This document shows positions 9,843 through 18,795 of a DNA stretch of 64,000 nucleotides, in pieces. A program made the translations under genes and the position numbers. The DNA is taken from NCBI GenBank assembly GCA_021805205.1, contig JAJZFV010000002.1, forward strand, positions 124,001-188,000, in the 5' to 3' direction. Numbering within the stretch: position 1 is the stretch's first letter; each line of letters begins with the position of its first letter. Origin of the DNA: Actinomycetes bacterium. GTDB lineage: Bacteria > Actinomycetota > Acidimicrobiia > Acidimicrobiales > Acidimicrobiaceae. A model generated the notes under the pieces. That model searched no databases, had not been told where the DNA came from, and saw only the letters and a list, made by a program, of their open reading frames with translations.

Positions 9843-10532
9843 GTGGAAATATCAAAAGCAACCCTTCTTAGATGGTCTGAAGCTATCGCCGCATCGGCGA
9901 TGACTGGAATCGGCTTTACTGAAAACCTATACGAGGTAGAGCGCTTCGAAGAGATGCTCAAAATCGCATCTGAGATTAGAGCAACCGCCCATATAGATGG
10001 CCTTGGCATCTCAGAGGACGCCAATTCCGACGAGATCTTTGACTACTACCACAAGAACATAGGAAGCGGCATTAGCGGTTACGTGACACCTAAAGCTGCC
10101 ATCGGAGCAGTCGTAGGAAACGAAAATGGTGAGATCCTGCTGATACAGAGGAGTGACTCCGGAATTTGGCTCTACCCTACCGGATGGGCTGACGTGGGGT
10201 ATTCGCCAGCAGAGGTAGCTGCTAAAGAGGTATTCGAAGAAACTGGAATCGAAGTAGAAGTCGTCTCTCTCCTTTCGGTAATCGACGGTCTAAGAAGAGG
10301 ATTTACTGCGGTACCACTCTATTCAATGCTGTTTCTCTGTCGCGCCATCGGTGGTTCTTTGAAGGCGCATCCCCTCGAATGTAAAGACGTTGGTTGGTTC
10401 TCACGAGACAATCTTCCCACCCCAATGATCCGGCATGAGGCATGGGTAAAGATGGCATTCGACGCAATCGACGGCAAAATTCCCCCAACTCACTTCGATC
10501 AAGTTCGCTCTCCATTTTGGAGAGAAGGGTAA
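9843..10532 (+). CDS. NUDIX hydrolase with Nudix_N_2-type N-terminal domain
   Basis: About 229 residues. The N-terminal part (RWSEAIAASAMTGIGFTENL...ERFEEMLKIASEI) resembles the PF12535 module found ahead of NUDIX domains acting on nucleoside-diphosphate-linked compounds. The NUDIX box lies at GWADVGYSPAEVAAKEVFEE and continues TGI. It keeps the EExG core but has Tyr instead of the usual first Glu and Lys instead of the usual Arg, so activity may be altered. GTG 9843 is chosen over an in-frame TTG at 9801 because the module starts there. It is divergent from lhr and converges on the PAC2 gene six bases downstream. Confidence 0.87.
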   Translation: MEISKATLLRWSEAIAASAMTGIGFTENLYEVERFEEMLKIASEIRATAHIDGLGISEDANSDEIFDYYHKNIGSGISGYVTPKAAIGAVVGNENGEILLIQRSDSGIWLYPTGWADVGYSPAEVAAKEVFEETGIEVEVVSLLSVIDGLRRGFTAVPLYSMLFLCRAIGGSLKAHPLECKDVGWFSRDNLPTPMIRHEAWVKMAFDAIDGKIPPTHFDQVRSPFWREG

Positions 10533-10538
10533 CTGGAG

Positions 10539-11390
10539 CTACTGTTCGTCTATCTCTCGCAGATACTCTTCAGCCTCTTCTATTAGCTCTTGGATACTCG
10601 ATCTAAGGTCGCTTACTAAATCTCGCAACTCCATGAAATCAGCCTGACTTGCCCATAGGTCTAACTCATTATTTGCCTCGAGTTGGTTCATATTTGCGAC
10701 TCCAGAGGCAAAGACTGAACTTGGATCGAGCTTTAATTTCGAATCCCGAACACGAAAGCCAAACATCCTTTCGAACTCCCCAATTAGATCGAGCGCTCCT
10801 TGAACATCTGTCTCATGGGCTTGAGCTATGGGTGTAGTGAGACTCATGGATACAGCGGACAATTCAAGTCCTTCCAAAATGACTTGGACTGCCCCCATTG
10901 ACCCCGTAATTCCGTTACATTTGTCTATGGATAACCCGTACTCACGCATCAATTTTGGTGAGTTAGACCGAACTAATACCCGTCCAAAGTATGGTTTGGG
11001 GTCAGCTGAAATGATGCTGCCAAACAGCACGACTACATCGGGACTAAAACTCGCTACCTTCTCTGCAATCGCGTTACAATAGCTACCCCATCCTCGCTTC
11101 ATTGGAGGAAAAGAAGCGAGGTAGATCCGCTTTGATACCGAGGGGAGCTCGGCAGAGTAGATCAGCACCCGAGGCCAATTCAGTCTCCTACGCCTACCCC
11201 TGACTACCTCGATCGAAGGTTGCACCAGCTCGTCCTCCATGTAGCTATCTACCCTAAGTTCACCACATACCGAAGCAGAGAGAAGTTCGCGCATAAAGGC
11301 GACGGCAATTCCCCCCGAACCCACCGCATCGTCGTCACCCTCGAAGGAAAGAACAAAAACCGAGTCCACCACAAATCCATTTCTTGGCAA
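10539..11390 (-). CDS. PAC2-family protein
   Basis: Up to 283 residues, resembling actinobacterial PAC2 (proteasome assembly chaperone 2-like, PF09754) proteins: VLSFEGDDDAVGSG at the N-terminus, a central SFSPDVVVLFGSI strand, and SMGAVQVILEGLELSAVSM followed by AHETDVQGALDLI. The acidic C-terminal tail is a predicted helix (IQELIEEAEEYLREID). Bacterial members are of unknown function, and a link to a proteasome cannot be claimed since no prcBA or arc gene is in the window. The start is uncertain: TTG 11390 or GTG 11369 are both possible. Confidence 0.72.
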   Translation of the reverse strand: MPRNGFVVDSVFVLSFEGDDDAVGSGGIAVAFMRELLSASVCGELRVDSYMEDELVQPSIEVVRGRRRRLNWPRVLIYSAELPSVSKRIYLASFPPMKRGWGSYCNAIAEKVASFSPDVVVLFGSIISADPKPYFGRVLVRSNSPKLMREYGLSIDKCNGITGSMGAVQVILEGLELSAVSMSLTTPIAQAHETDVQGALDLIGEFERMFGFRVRDSKLKLDPSSVFASGVANMNQLEANNELDLWASQADFMELRDLVSDLRSSIQELIEEAEEYLREIDEQ

Positions 11391-11555
11391 TCAAAGGGGT
11401 CCATCCCGAAATTTACTTTAAAGATACCAAAAAATAAGAAGATGAAGATAAAAATAGTCGACTTTATTTTTAAAAAAGGAGCTACCCAAGTAGATTGGTA
11501 ACTCTGAAAGTTAAGGAGCTACCCAAGTAGATTGGTAACTCTGAAAGTTAAGGAT
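11391..11555. other. AT-rich intergenic region without a recognised gene
   Basis: Between the PAC2 and NIL genes lies a strongly A-rich stretch (11400-11475), including a short hairpin AAAAATA/TATTTTT around GTCGAC near 11450-11471, followed by a perfect 37-bp tandem duplication listed separately. No convincing coding frame was seen. Confidence 0.6.
11476..11549. repeat. Perfect 37-bp tandem direct repeat, two copies
   Basis: Copy one is 11476-11512 and copy two 11513-11549, identical base for base, followed by five bases (AAGGA) of a third. Each copy holds GCTACCCAAGTAGATTGGTA, an imperfect inverted repeat (ACCcAA...TTGGT). The repeat lies just beyond the NIL stop codon on the minus strand. 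It could be a recent slippage duplication or a doubled protein or RNA binding site. Confidence 0.95.
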
Positions 11556-11798
11556 CTAGCTTTCTACGACATCGCCAAGCGTATCTACTTCAATTCCCAT
11601 CTCCGACAACCATTCAAAGGCTCCTTTGAGGTTCTCTGAAGTACCTTCTAATTCGCAGATCAGCCAACCATTACCATCTTCAACATTGGCTCGCCTGATA
11701 TCGGCCAAAACGTTGAAGTCGAGGGCTAAACGTGCAATCACCGGCCTCTTGACTTGAGATACTGGATATACCAATTTTGCTCTTACGTTTGCCATCAA
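11556..11798 (-). CDS. Free-standing NIL-domain protein
   Basis: An 80-residue protein consisting of one NIL domain (PF09383, ACT-like fold): ANVRAKLVYP, PVIARLALDFNV, NVEDGNGWLICELEG and a closing helix/strand. NIL domains bind methionine in MetN ABC ATPases. In methanogens a NIL-ferredoxin protein works with a COG1900 protein in sulfide-dependent homocysteine formation. Here it lies six bases after larE on the same strand, so the two are almost certainly co-translated. That pairing suggests a sulfur-transfer role, which is inference. Confidence 0.82.
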   Translation of the reverse strand: MMANVRAKLVYPVSQVKRPVIARLALDFNVLADIRRANVEDGNGWLICELEGTSENLKGAFEWLSEMGIEVDTLGDVVES

Positions 11799-11804
11799 AA
11801 ACCC

Positions 11805-12614
11805 CTATTCCTGCGCTTTAATCACTCGGTTAAGTGAACCACTCTTCAGTGGCTCAAGTGAAATTGATACAAAGTCGTATCCGATCTTACGAAGTTCCGT
11901 CGCAATTACAATTTGATCGGCGGCTGAACCCAACGAATCATCACCACCGACTTCAATCATTGCGATCTGACCGAAATCTCGAACCCGCACGTTCGCTAGT
12001 CCTCGATGCCTTAGGTACCTCTCTGCGCGTTCTACCCGTCCCAGAAGTCCAATGGTGATCGGAGTACCATACGGAATTCTGGAAGATAAGCAAGGAGCAG
12101 CCGGCTTATCCCAGTTTGGGACGCCGAAATCATTTGCCAGCTTCCTCACCATATCTTTGGTGATACCGGCTTCTAAGAGCGGAAACCTAGCACCCCTCTC
12201 TTTGGCAGCTCGCTGACCAGGTCGATAGTCGCTAACATCGCTCAAGTTGACGCCAAGGGCAACAACGGCATCGAGATCGTTTGCTACGGGCTCGAGGCAA
12301 TCCATCAACGAGCTCTTGCAGTAATAGCAACGAAGGGAGTCGTTTTGAAGATAGTTATCGTCGCTGAATTCATCAGTAACTACGACTCGCACCTGAAAAC
12401 CCAAGTTAGCCGCAATATCCAATGCATCATCTAACTCATCACGAGCCAACGACGGCGAATCGGCAATGACTGCCGTCACATTCTCTTGACCAAGAAATTT
12501 TGTAGCCAAGTAGCTTAAGAGCGTCGAGTCGACCCCTCCAGAGTAACCAACCACTAAACGCCGGCACTCTTGAAGAATCGACTCTAACTTTTCAACTTCC
12601 GCAATATGTTTCAC
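11805..12614 (-). CDS. larE: LarE-like ATP-dependent sulfur transferase
   Basis: A 269-residue PP-loop ATPase with GYSGGVDSTLLSYLA at 23-37. It has Cys96 and Cys99 (CYYC) and Cys175 in PCLSSRIPYG, the place of the sacrificial cysteine of Lactobacillus LarE. The three-cysteine pattern resembles those LarE proteins that hold a [4Fe-4S] cluster and pass on sulfur catalytically rather than sacrificing a cysteine; this comparison is from memory. Canonical LarE makes the nickel-pincer cofactor of lactate racemase, but no larA, larB or larC lies in the window, while a NIL-domain gene follows six bases downstream. The substrate is therefore open. Confidence 0.85.
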   Translation of the reverse strand: MKHIAEVEKLESILQECRRLVVGYSGGVDSTLLSYLATKFLGQENVTAVIADSPSLARDELDDALDIAANLGFQVRVVVTDEFSDDNYLQNDSLRCYYCKSSLMDCLEPVANDLDAVVALGVNLSDVSDYRPGQRAAKERGARFPLLEAGITKDMVRKLANDFGVPNWDKPAAPCLSSRIPYGTPITIGLLGRVERAERYLRHRGLANVRVRDFGQIAMIEVGGDDSLGSAADQIVIATELRKIGYDFVSISLEPLKSGSLNRVIKAQE

Positions 12615-12648
12615 TCAATTTAGTCTACTTGAGTGACGGTCGATGGTA

Positions 12649-13359
12649 CTAGAAGCTGCTCTCTAGTACCGACTCTAAGGATCCAATTACACCGGTATAG
12701 AAGGGTCCAAACTCTCCATATAGTGCAGATCCTTCATCGTAGCGCATGGTATAGACGACCTCCTTGAGAAAGTCGGGCTTCGTAGCGAACAGGGTTACAC
12801 CCCATTCGTAATCATCGACTCCGGTTGAACCTGTTACCAATTGAATCACTCGACCCGCAAATGCTCTCCCTGAAGCGCCGTGTCCAAACATCAACTTTTC
12901 GCGCTCTTCATATGGAAGGGTATACCAGTTGTACTTCTCGCCCCTCTGCTTCGACATTCCGTAGAAGCAAATGTTGTACATTCCCTTTGGTGGCAACACC
13001 GGATATAGGCGTGGTGCCCTTCGATCGGCCGGGAGATCCTTTGCGTACTCCGAAACTTCAGTCATCGATACATAGCTATCCACAACTTCAAGTCCAGCGC
13101 GCTCGATATCTCGCTGGAACTGCCTTAGCTTGACAAAGTTCCGGCCGTAGGCAAGAAATCCAACTTGAGCTTTGTGGCCCAACATCGAAAAAGGAACCAA
13201 ATGATAACCAGGCTCAGAGAGCGCCTTGGCAGCAACGACTATCGCTGCTTTATCAAGCTCACGATTCGCTTTGCAAAACAAGTGAAGAACAGCCAAGCCT
13301 TCTGTTGGGGTAAAAGTCTCGTCTTCTGGAGAAAGCTCAGGAAGAACCTCTTCTGACAT
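12649..13359 (-). CDS. chdC: Coproheme decarboxylase (HemQ/ChdC)
   Basis: A 236-residue chlorite-dismutase-fold protein with the coproheme decarboxylase pattern: KYNWYTLPYEEREKLMFGHG contains the catalytic Tyr and, in FGHG, the proximal heme His. It is followed by TGSTGVDDYEWGVTLFA and YGEFGPFYTG. It carries out the last step of the coproporphyrin-dependent heme route of Gram-positive bacteria, turning coproheme III into heme b. The Arg that marks true chlorite dismutases was not seen, and length and motifs fit ChdC. The ribosome site AGGAGGA is strong. A terminator lies just upstream, so it starts its own transcript. Confidence 0.92.
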   Translation of the reverse strand: MSEEVLPELSPEDETFTPTEGLAVLHLFCKANRELDKAAIVVAAKALSEPGYHLVPFSMLGHKAQVGFLAYGRNFVKLRQFQRDIERAGLEVVDSYVSMTEVSEYAKDLPADRRAPRLYPVLPPKGMYNICFYGMSKQRGEKYNWYTLPYEEREKLMFGHGASGRAFAGRVIQLVTGSTGVDDYEWGVTLFATKPDFLKEVVYTMRYDEGSALYGEFGPFYTGVIGSLESVLESSF

Positions 13360-13379
13360 AATGATCCTCCTCGGAAAGA

Positions 13380-13406
13380 GACGTATCCGCTCGAGGCGGA
13401 TACGTC
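13380..13406. terminator. Terminator-like hairpin downstream of the FtsH-like gene
   Basis: A perfect 11-bp inverted repeat (13380-13390 and 13396-13406, GACGTATCCGC and its complement) with a 5-nt loop. It lies 40 bp after the FtsH-like gene and 20 bp before chdC on the minus strand. The weak TCTCTTT tail makes it a probable but not textbook terminator. Since it ends just before the chdC ribosome site, it could also affect chdC translation. Confidence 0.7.
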
Positions 13407-13446
13407 ATATATTCGCTTACTTAATGCTACCTAGCCGCGGTCGCAA

Positions 13447-15888
13447 CTACATGTCATCGGGATTCGTCATAGGCTTTACGCCATCGAGCGAAAACTCGGT
13501 AGTTATCAACTTGGAATCAGCCGAGACGTATGTCTCAGTATTCGCTGGCATAGGAAGGGCAATTTCAGGTGTGCGGTGATCCTTATGCGCAGCTAGTGCG
13601 GCATAGTGATAGGCCTCTAGCTTGGCAATAAACTCTGGATCGTTGTATACAGTGCCGTCTATCAACGGCCCCTTGGTGCCGTTTACGATAGCACGTATGT
13701 CTTCACCTGTTACTGTCTTATAGGCCTCAAGCGCATGTGCTACAGCGAAGACTTTATTTCTGTTATCTTCCAACAGAAGTCTCGTCTTACGATAGAGGTC
13801 ATCGAGCTTAGCTTCAATACGATCTCCGAGCATCGCTGGAGACTCTTTGGTTCCCTTACCACTTCGGCCCCCAGGGCGCGCACCGCCAGCTCCGCTCTGC
13901 TGGCTAATCGAGTGAGAAGATATTGTGGATCCCATGCCCCAATTACCTTCCATCAAGGTCGCAACTGTAGTAGCTGACTCTAGATCTCCAGATACTCCCG
14001 AGGAGTTATCGCCGTCGAAGAACATACGCTCTCCGGCGAGAGAGGCAAGCGAGACCATGATGTCTGCCTCGTACTCGCTCCTCCATCTCGTGAACTGATC
14101 CTCCGGCGGTATTGAAGCTACGAGGCCAAGGAAGTTGCTACCCTTCTCGATAGTTGCGATGTCAATAGTGAGGTGCTGCCGAATCGTGATTGCGGCAATC
14201 GCATGGCACGCCTCGTGGATTGCAACAGCGTGACGATCTCTCTCGATGTACTCGACGTCATCGGGTGGACCGAAGTCCTTTAGTTGCTTAGCTCGGACGA
14301 TATCCTTCCAAGTTATTACCTCACGCCCGTCTCGGATAGCGATGATCAATGCTTCATTCACTAGGTCCTTGATGGTGGCTCCGGTGGCATAAGGGGTAAT
14401 TGTCGCTAGGCGATCTATCTCCTCTTCGGTCAAGACGTGAGCAACCTTATTTAGATAACCCTTATAAGTTCTGACTCGACCGGCCTTAGATGGATAGCCG
14501 ACCCTGTAGATCCTATCGATACGACCTGGCCTAAGCAATGCTTCATCGAGAGCATCTGGCATATTTGTCGCCATCATGATAAGCATCCTATACTTTGGCG
14601 GCTCCTTGGGCTTGAGACCGAATGCTCTGCGAACTGTCCTATTGAAGAATCCTCGAGGTTTCTTAAGTCCTGATATCTCGGTTAGAAGCGCCTGGAGAGT
14701 GCCTGTTCCTCCGCCGCCCATACCACCCATTCCACCCGCGCCTGCGACGAAGCGCGAGAAACGACCACGGCGGACTTCCACCTCTTCATCAGCAGGGCGG
14801 TTGGCGTTGAAGATGTGCCCTAACGAAGACGCCGAAATGTAATTCGAACCATTGCATGAATTTATGTGGCTTGCAAACGACGAGAGTGGAGAGTTGAAGC
14901 TACCTCCAGTCCCCGCAAGGCTGCCGCGGCTACCGAGAGAGTCAGCCTCGTCGAAGAAGACCACAACACCGCCGTATCTAACCGCGAGCTTTCGAAGCTT
15001 GCGGAAAAGGCCCTTTACCTTAAGTACGCCGATACCCATGAACATGTTGATGAATGCACCTGGATCAACGAATACGAAGGGGTTTTCTGTCTCTCCCGCA
15101 ACGGCCTCTGCCATCAGAGTCTTACCAGTACCAGGAGGGCCCCAAAGAAGGATACCGCCGGGGACATAACCACCCTTTTCTTCAATGATGTCGGGCTCTT
15201 TGAGGAATATAATATTTTCTTTAATCCGCTCCAGGACCGCATCTTGACCCCAGACGTCACTAAAACGGGTTTTGACGTCACCAGGGAAGTATACGTCGAT
15301 GCCACCCTTTGACAGGAACCAGAACAGGCCGACGAACTGAAGTATTACGAAGACGAATGCGAAAGCTAACTGAAGGATCAGCGGAAGCGACGCTGACAGA
15401 GCGGCAGGTGCTTGGAAGATAGCAGTGAAGACAGATAGGTGGTAGTGCGCGGCCAAAAATATGTCGAGAGCCACCAGGACTCCGACGTACTTCAATGCCC
15501 TACTAACTCGGTACTTCGTCCAATCGTTCATGGTTGCCGATCGTCTATTTACTCCCGAGAAGAGAACCTTAGAGAAGAAGGTATTCCACTCTGGGGACCT
15601 CTCGGCTATAAGGTAGTGGACTTGGCGGAGTCCTTCAATTACGAAAAGACCAACCAGCCACCAAGCGGCCCCCATCTCATGAGCAATTCCGTCCAGCACG
15701 CTCATGAGGGGATTTTGCGACAGCACATTTACCGTCAGGAAAAGGAAGAGTCCCAAGATGGCGATGAGGAACTTTGATCTATCCCACCCCGACATCTTTG
15801 GTCTAACTTCCATATCAACAGGAACACTTTTATAAGGTTCTGTTATCTCTGAATCGAAGACGTCTCCGCCTTTATTCTTCTTTCCCAC
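13447..15888 (-). CDS. Divergent FtsH-like AAA+ membrane metalloprotease
   Basis: An 813-residue protein. The N-terminal 200 residues hold about four hydrophobic segments (40-56, 76-88, 134-150, 168-192) in place of FtsH's two helices plus periplasmic domain. The AAA module has Walker A GPPGTGKT (250-257), pore-like MFMGIG (282-287), FFDEAD (311-316) and LLRPGRIDR (451-459). About 120 residues separate Walker B from the ATN motif, far more than in FtsH, with a Ser/Asn-rich stretch and a GGMGGMGGGG run. The M41 zinc motif is HEACH (558-562), with the likely third ligand D635 in GVSGDLESAT. It probably degrades membrane proteins, but these changes set it apart from housekeeping FtsH. Start GTG overlaps the upstream stop by one base. 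Confidence 0.85.
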   Translation of the reverse strand: MGKKNKGGDVFDSEITEPYKSVPVDMEVRPKMSGWDRSKFLIAILGLFLFLTVNVLSQNPLMSVLDGIAHEMGAAWWLVGLFVIEGLRQVHYLIAERSPEWNTFFSKVLFSGVNRRSATMNDWTKYRVSRALKYVGVLVALDIFLAAHYHLSVFTAIFQAPAALSASLPLILQLAFAFVFVILQFVGLFWFLSKGGIDVYFPGDVKTRFSDVWGQDAVLERIKENIIFLKEPDIIEEKGGYVPGGILLWGPPGTGKTLMAEAVAGETENPFVFVDPGAFINMFMGIGVLKVKGLFRKLRKLAVRYGGVVVFFDEADSLGSRGSLAGTGGSFNSPLSSFASHINSCNGSNYISASSLGHIFNANRPADEEVEVRRGRFSRFVAGAGGMGGMGGGGTGTLQALLTEISGLKKPRGFFNRTVRRAFGLKPKEPPKYRMLIMMATNMPDALDEALLRPGRIDRIYRVGYPSKAGRVRTYKGYLNKVAHVLTEEEIDRLATITPYATGATIKDLVNEALIIAIRDGREVITWKDIVRAKQLKDFGPPDDVEYIERDRHAVAIHEACHAIAAITIRQHLTIDIATIEKGSNFLGLVASIPPEDQFTRWRSEYEADIMVSLASLAGERMFFDGDNSSGVSGDLESATTVATLMEGNWGMGSTISSHSISQQSGAGGARPGGRSGKGTKESPAMLGDRIEAKLDDLYRKTRLLLEDNRNKVFAVAHALEAYKTVTGEDIRAIVNGTKGPLIDGTVYNDPEFIAKLEAYHYAALAAHKDHRTPEIALPMPANTETYVSADSKLITTEFSLDGVKPMTNPDDM

Positions 15889-16607
15889 TATCTCTCCTTA
15901 ACGCTCCAGGAGCTTACGATCGTTTGTATCGTCGACTTATTGGAATTGAAACACGTCAGATCGCACCCGACACCAATTAGGTACACCCAATCGGTATTGG
16001 CATCGACCTCCGCAACTTGGTCAAGCACAGCAGTGGGCTTACCCGATTGCTTAACGTAAACAACCATATGTGATCCGCGCATTCCGTTGCTTGTAACAAA
16101 TTCGTTGTAAGACTTCGGCACGTATGTTACCCCAGCCAAAGAATTAGAAGATGAAAGGGGGTCCACCGGCAGTAACAACATTCGAATCGTAGCAAGCGAA
16201 AACGAGTCACGTTGGGATGCCGATAACTTAGTCGCCTGCGAGATACCGAAGGGTGCATTAGAGTAGATACCCGTCAAACTTGCGAGAGAAGTCGCCTTTT
16301 CCGCGGTGAAAACTGTTGCCCAATTTCCAGTCTCAATAGATGCCAATTGAGACGCAGTCAATGTGACTTGCGGTGTCGAATAGACATCCTTGGGACCGAA
16401 GTTACTCCAAGACTGTGGCACCTTGAAGTACATATCTGCACCTGAAGGATTCGTATAGTTAAAGAAATTGTAAGGAGATAGCCCACAGCTAGATGCCACT
16501 ACCGCGACAGATGCAGACCCAAGAAGGATGGGCAACTTGCCCCCCCGCCCTACAAAATCCTCAAAATACTTTGATCGTGTCAGGAAACTTCGCAAAGTCC
16601 TTCTCAT
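15888..16607 (-). CDS. Secreted or lipid-anchored protein of unknown function
   Basis: A 239-residue protein. After a basic N-terminus, a hydrophobic stretch (about 27-40) ends in VVASSC, a weak lipobox, followed by a Ser/Thr/Asn-rich extracellular-type domain with SWSNFGPKDVYSTPQVTLT and an ending VGCDLTCFNSNKSTIQTIV. The two late cysteines may form a disulfide. No family is recognised. Its stop overlaps the FtsH-like start (TAGTG), so the two are translationally coupled. It may be a partner, sensor or substrate of that protease on the outer membrane face; this is inference only. Confidence 0.7.
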   Translation of the reverse strand: MRRTLRSFLTRSKYFEDFVGRGGKLPILLGSASVAVVASSCGLSPYNFFNYTNPSGADMYFKVPQSWSNFGPKDVYSTPQVTLTASQLASIETGNWATVFTAEKATSLASLTGIYSNAPFGISQATKLSASQRDSFSLATIRMLLLPVDPLSSSNSLAGVTYVPKSYNEFVTSNGMRGSHMVVYVKQSGKPTAVLDQVAEVDANTDWVYLIGVGCDLTCFNSNKSTIQTIVSSWSVKER

Positions 16608-16711
16608 TCTCCAAACATCGAACGTCTAACTACAAGGATACGCTATTTCCCTCCTTATAGATAGTGGCCATATCTGTAATTTCCCTTAGAAAAAACTTGC
16701 CATAAAATGAC

Positions 16712-16745
16712 AAAAGGCGAGTACCCCAATGGGTACTCGCCTTTT
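16712..16745. terminator. Intrinsic terminator downstream of groEL
   Basis: A perfect 15-bp stem (arms 16712-16726 and 16731-16745, AAAAGGCGAGTACCC and complement) with loop CAAT and runs of A and T at its ends. It lies 50 bp after the groEL stop on the minus strand and could end transcription in both directions. Confidence 0.92.
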
Positions 16746-16794
16746 TAAGGCACTTCAGTGAGCCAAAGTGCCGCAGTTGCAAACTACTAATCTC

Positions 16795-18441
<1,647 letters not shown>

Positions 18442-18468
18442 TTAGCACTCTCAATACTAGAGTGCTAA
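18442..18468 (-). promoter_or_regulatory. CIRCE operator (HrcA binding site) of groEL
   Basis: TTAGCACTC at 18442-18450, nine bases, then GAGTGCTAA at 18460-18468: an exact match to the CIRCE consensus TTAGCACTC-N9-GAGTGCTAA. It lies 28-54 nt upstream of the groEL start, in the untranslated leader or over the promoter. HrcA bound here represses groEL until heat shock. No hrcA is in the window. Confidence 0.97.
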
Positions 18469-18511
18469 TGCCAAAAATTGTGCACTATCAAAAAATTTTT
18501 TGGCGCTAAAT

Positions 18512-18793
18512 CTACCTCGAACCGCCCGCAACTGCGGGAACAATGGAGATGACTTGCCCCTCTGAGACCGGGGTGTTAGAACCATCTAAAAAGCGGACAT
18601 CCTCATCTGCAAGGAAGACATTGACGAATCGCCTAATTGCACCGGTTTCGTCGAAGATTCGATCCTGAAGCGTAGGAAATTGGGTTCCGAGGTCTGCCAG
18701 TGCCTCTCCAACAGTGGAGCCTGATACCGATATCTCAGATACACCCTGTGTGAGGCTACGTAGTTGGGTAGGTATACGGACGCTAACGGTCAT
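18512..18793 (-). CDS. CysO/MoaD/ThiS-family sulfur carrier protein
   Basis: A 93-residue ubiquitin-like protein: VSVRIPTQLR, GSTVGEALADL, IRRFVNVFLADEDVRFLDG, and a C-terminus VPAVAGGSR. It resembles M. tuberculosis CysO closely in the RFVNVF..DEDVRF segment and the PAVAGG end. Such proteins are thiocarboxylated at the terminal Gly-Gly and donate sulfur to a PLP enzyme. Here two residues (SR) follow GG, so trimming by a JAMM-type peptidase would be needed. It follows the threonine-synthase-like gene by two bases and shares its riboswitch, pointing to sulfur amino acid synthesis. Confidence 0.85.
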   Translation of the reverse strand: MTVSVRIPTQLRSLTQGVSEISVSGSTVGEALADLGTQFPTLQDRIFDETGAIRRFVNVFLADEDVRFLDGSNTPVSEGQVISIVPAVAGGSR

Positions 18794-18795
18794 TT

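Noticed and set aside
14866-15312. 148-codon + strand frame opposite the FtsH-like gene
   Set aside because: It mirrors the AAA domain coding sequence; the minus-strand protein has clear motifs, so this is antisense coincidence.
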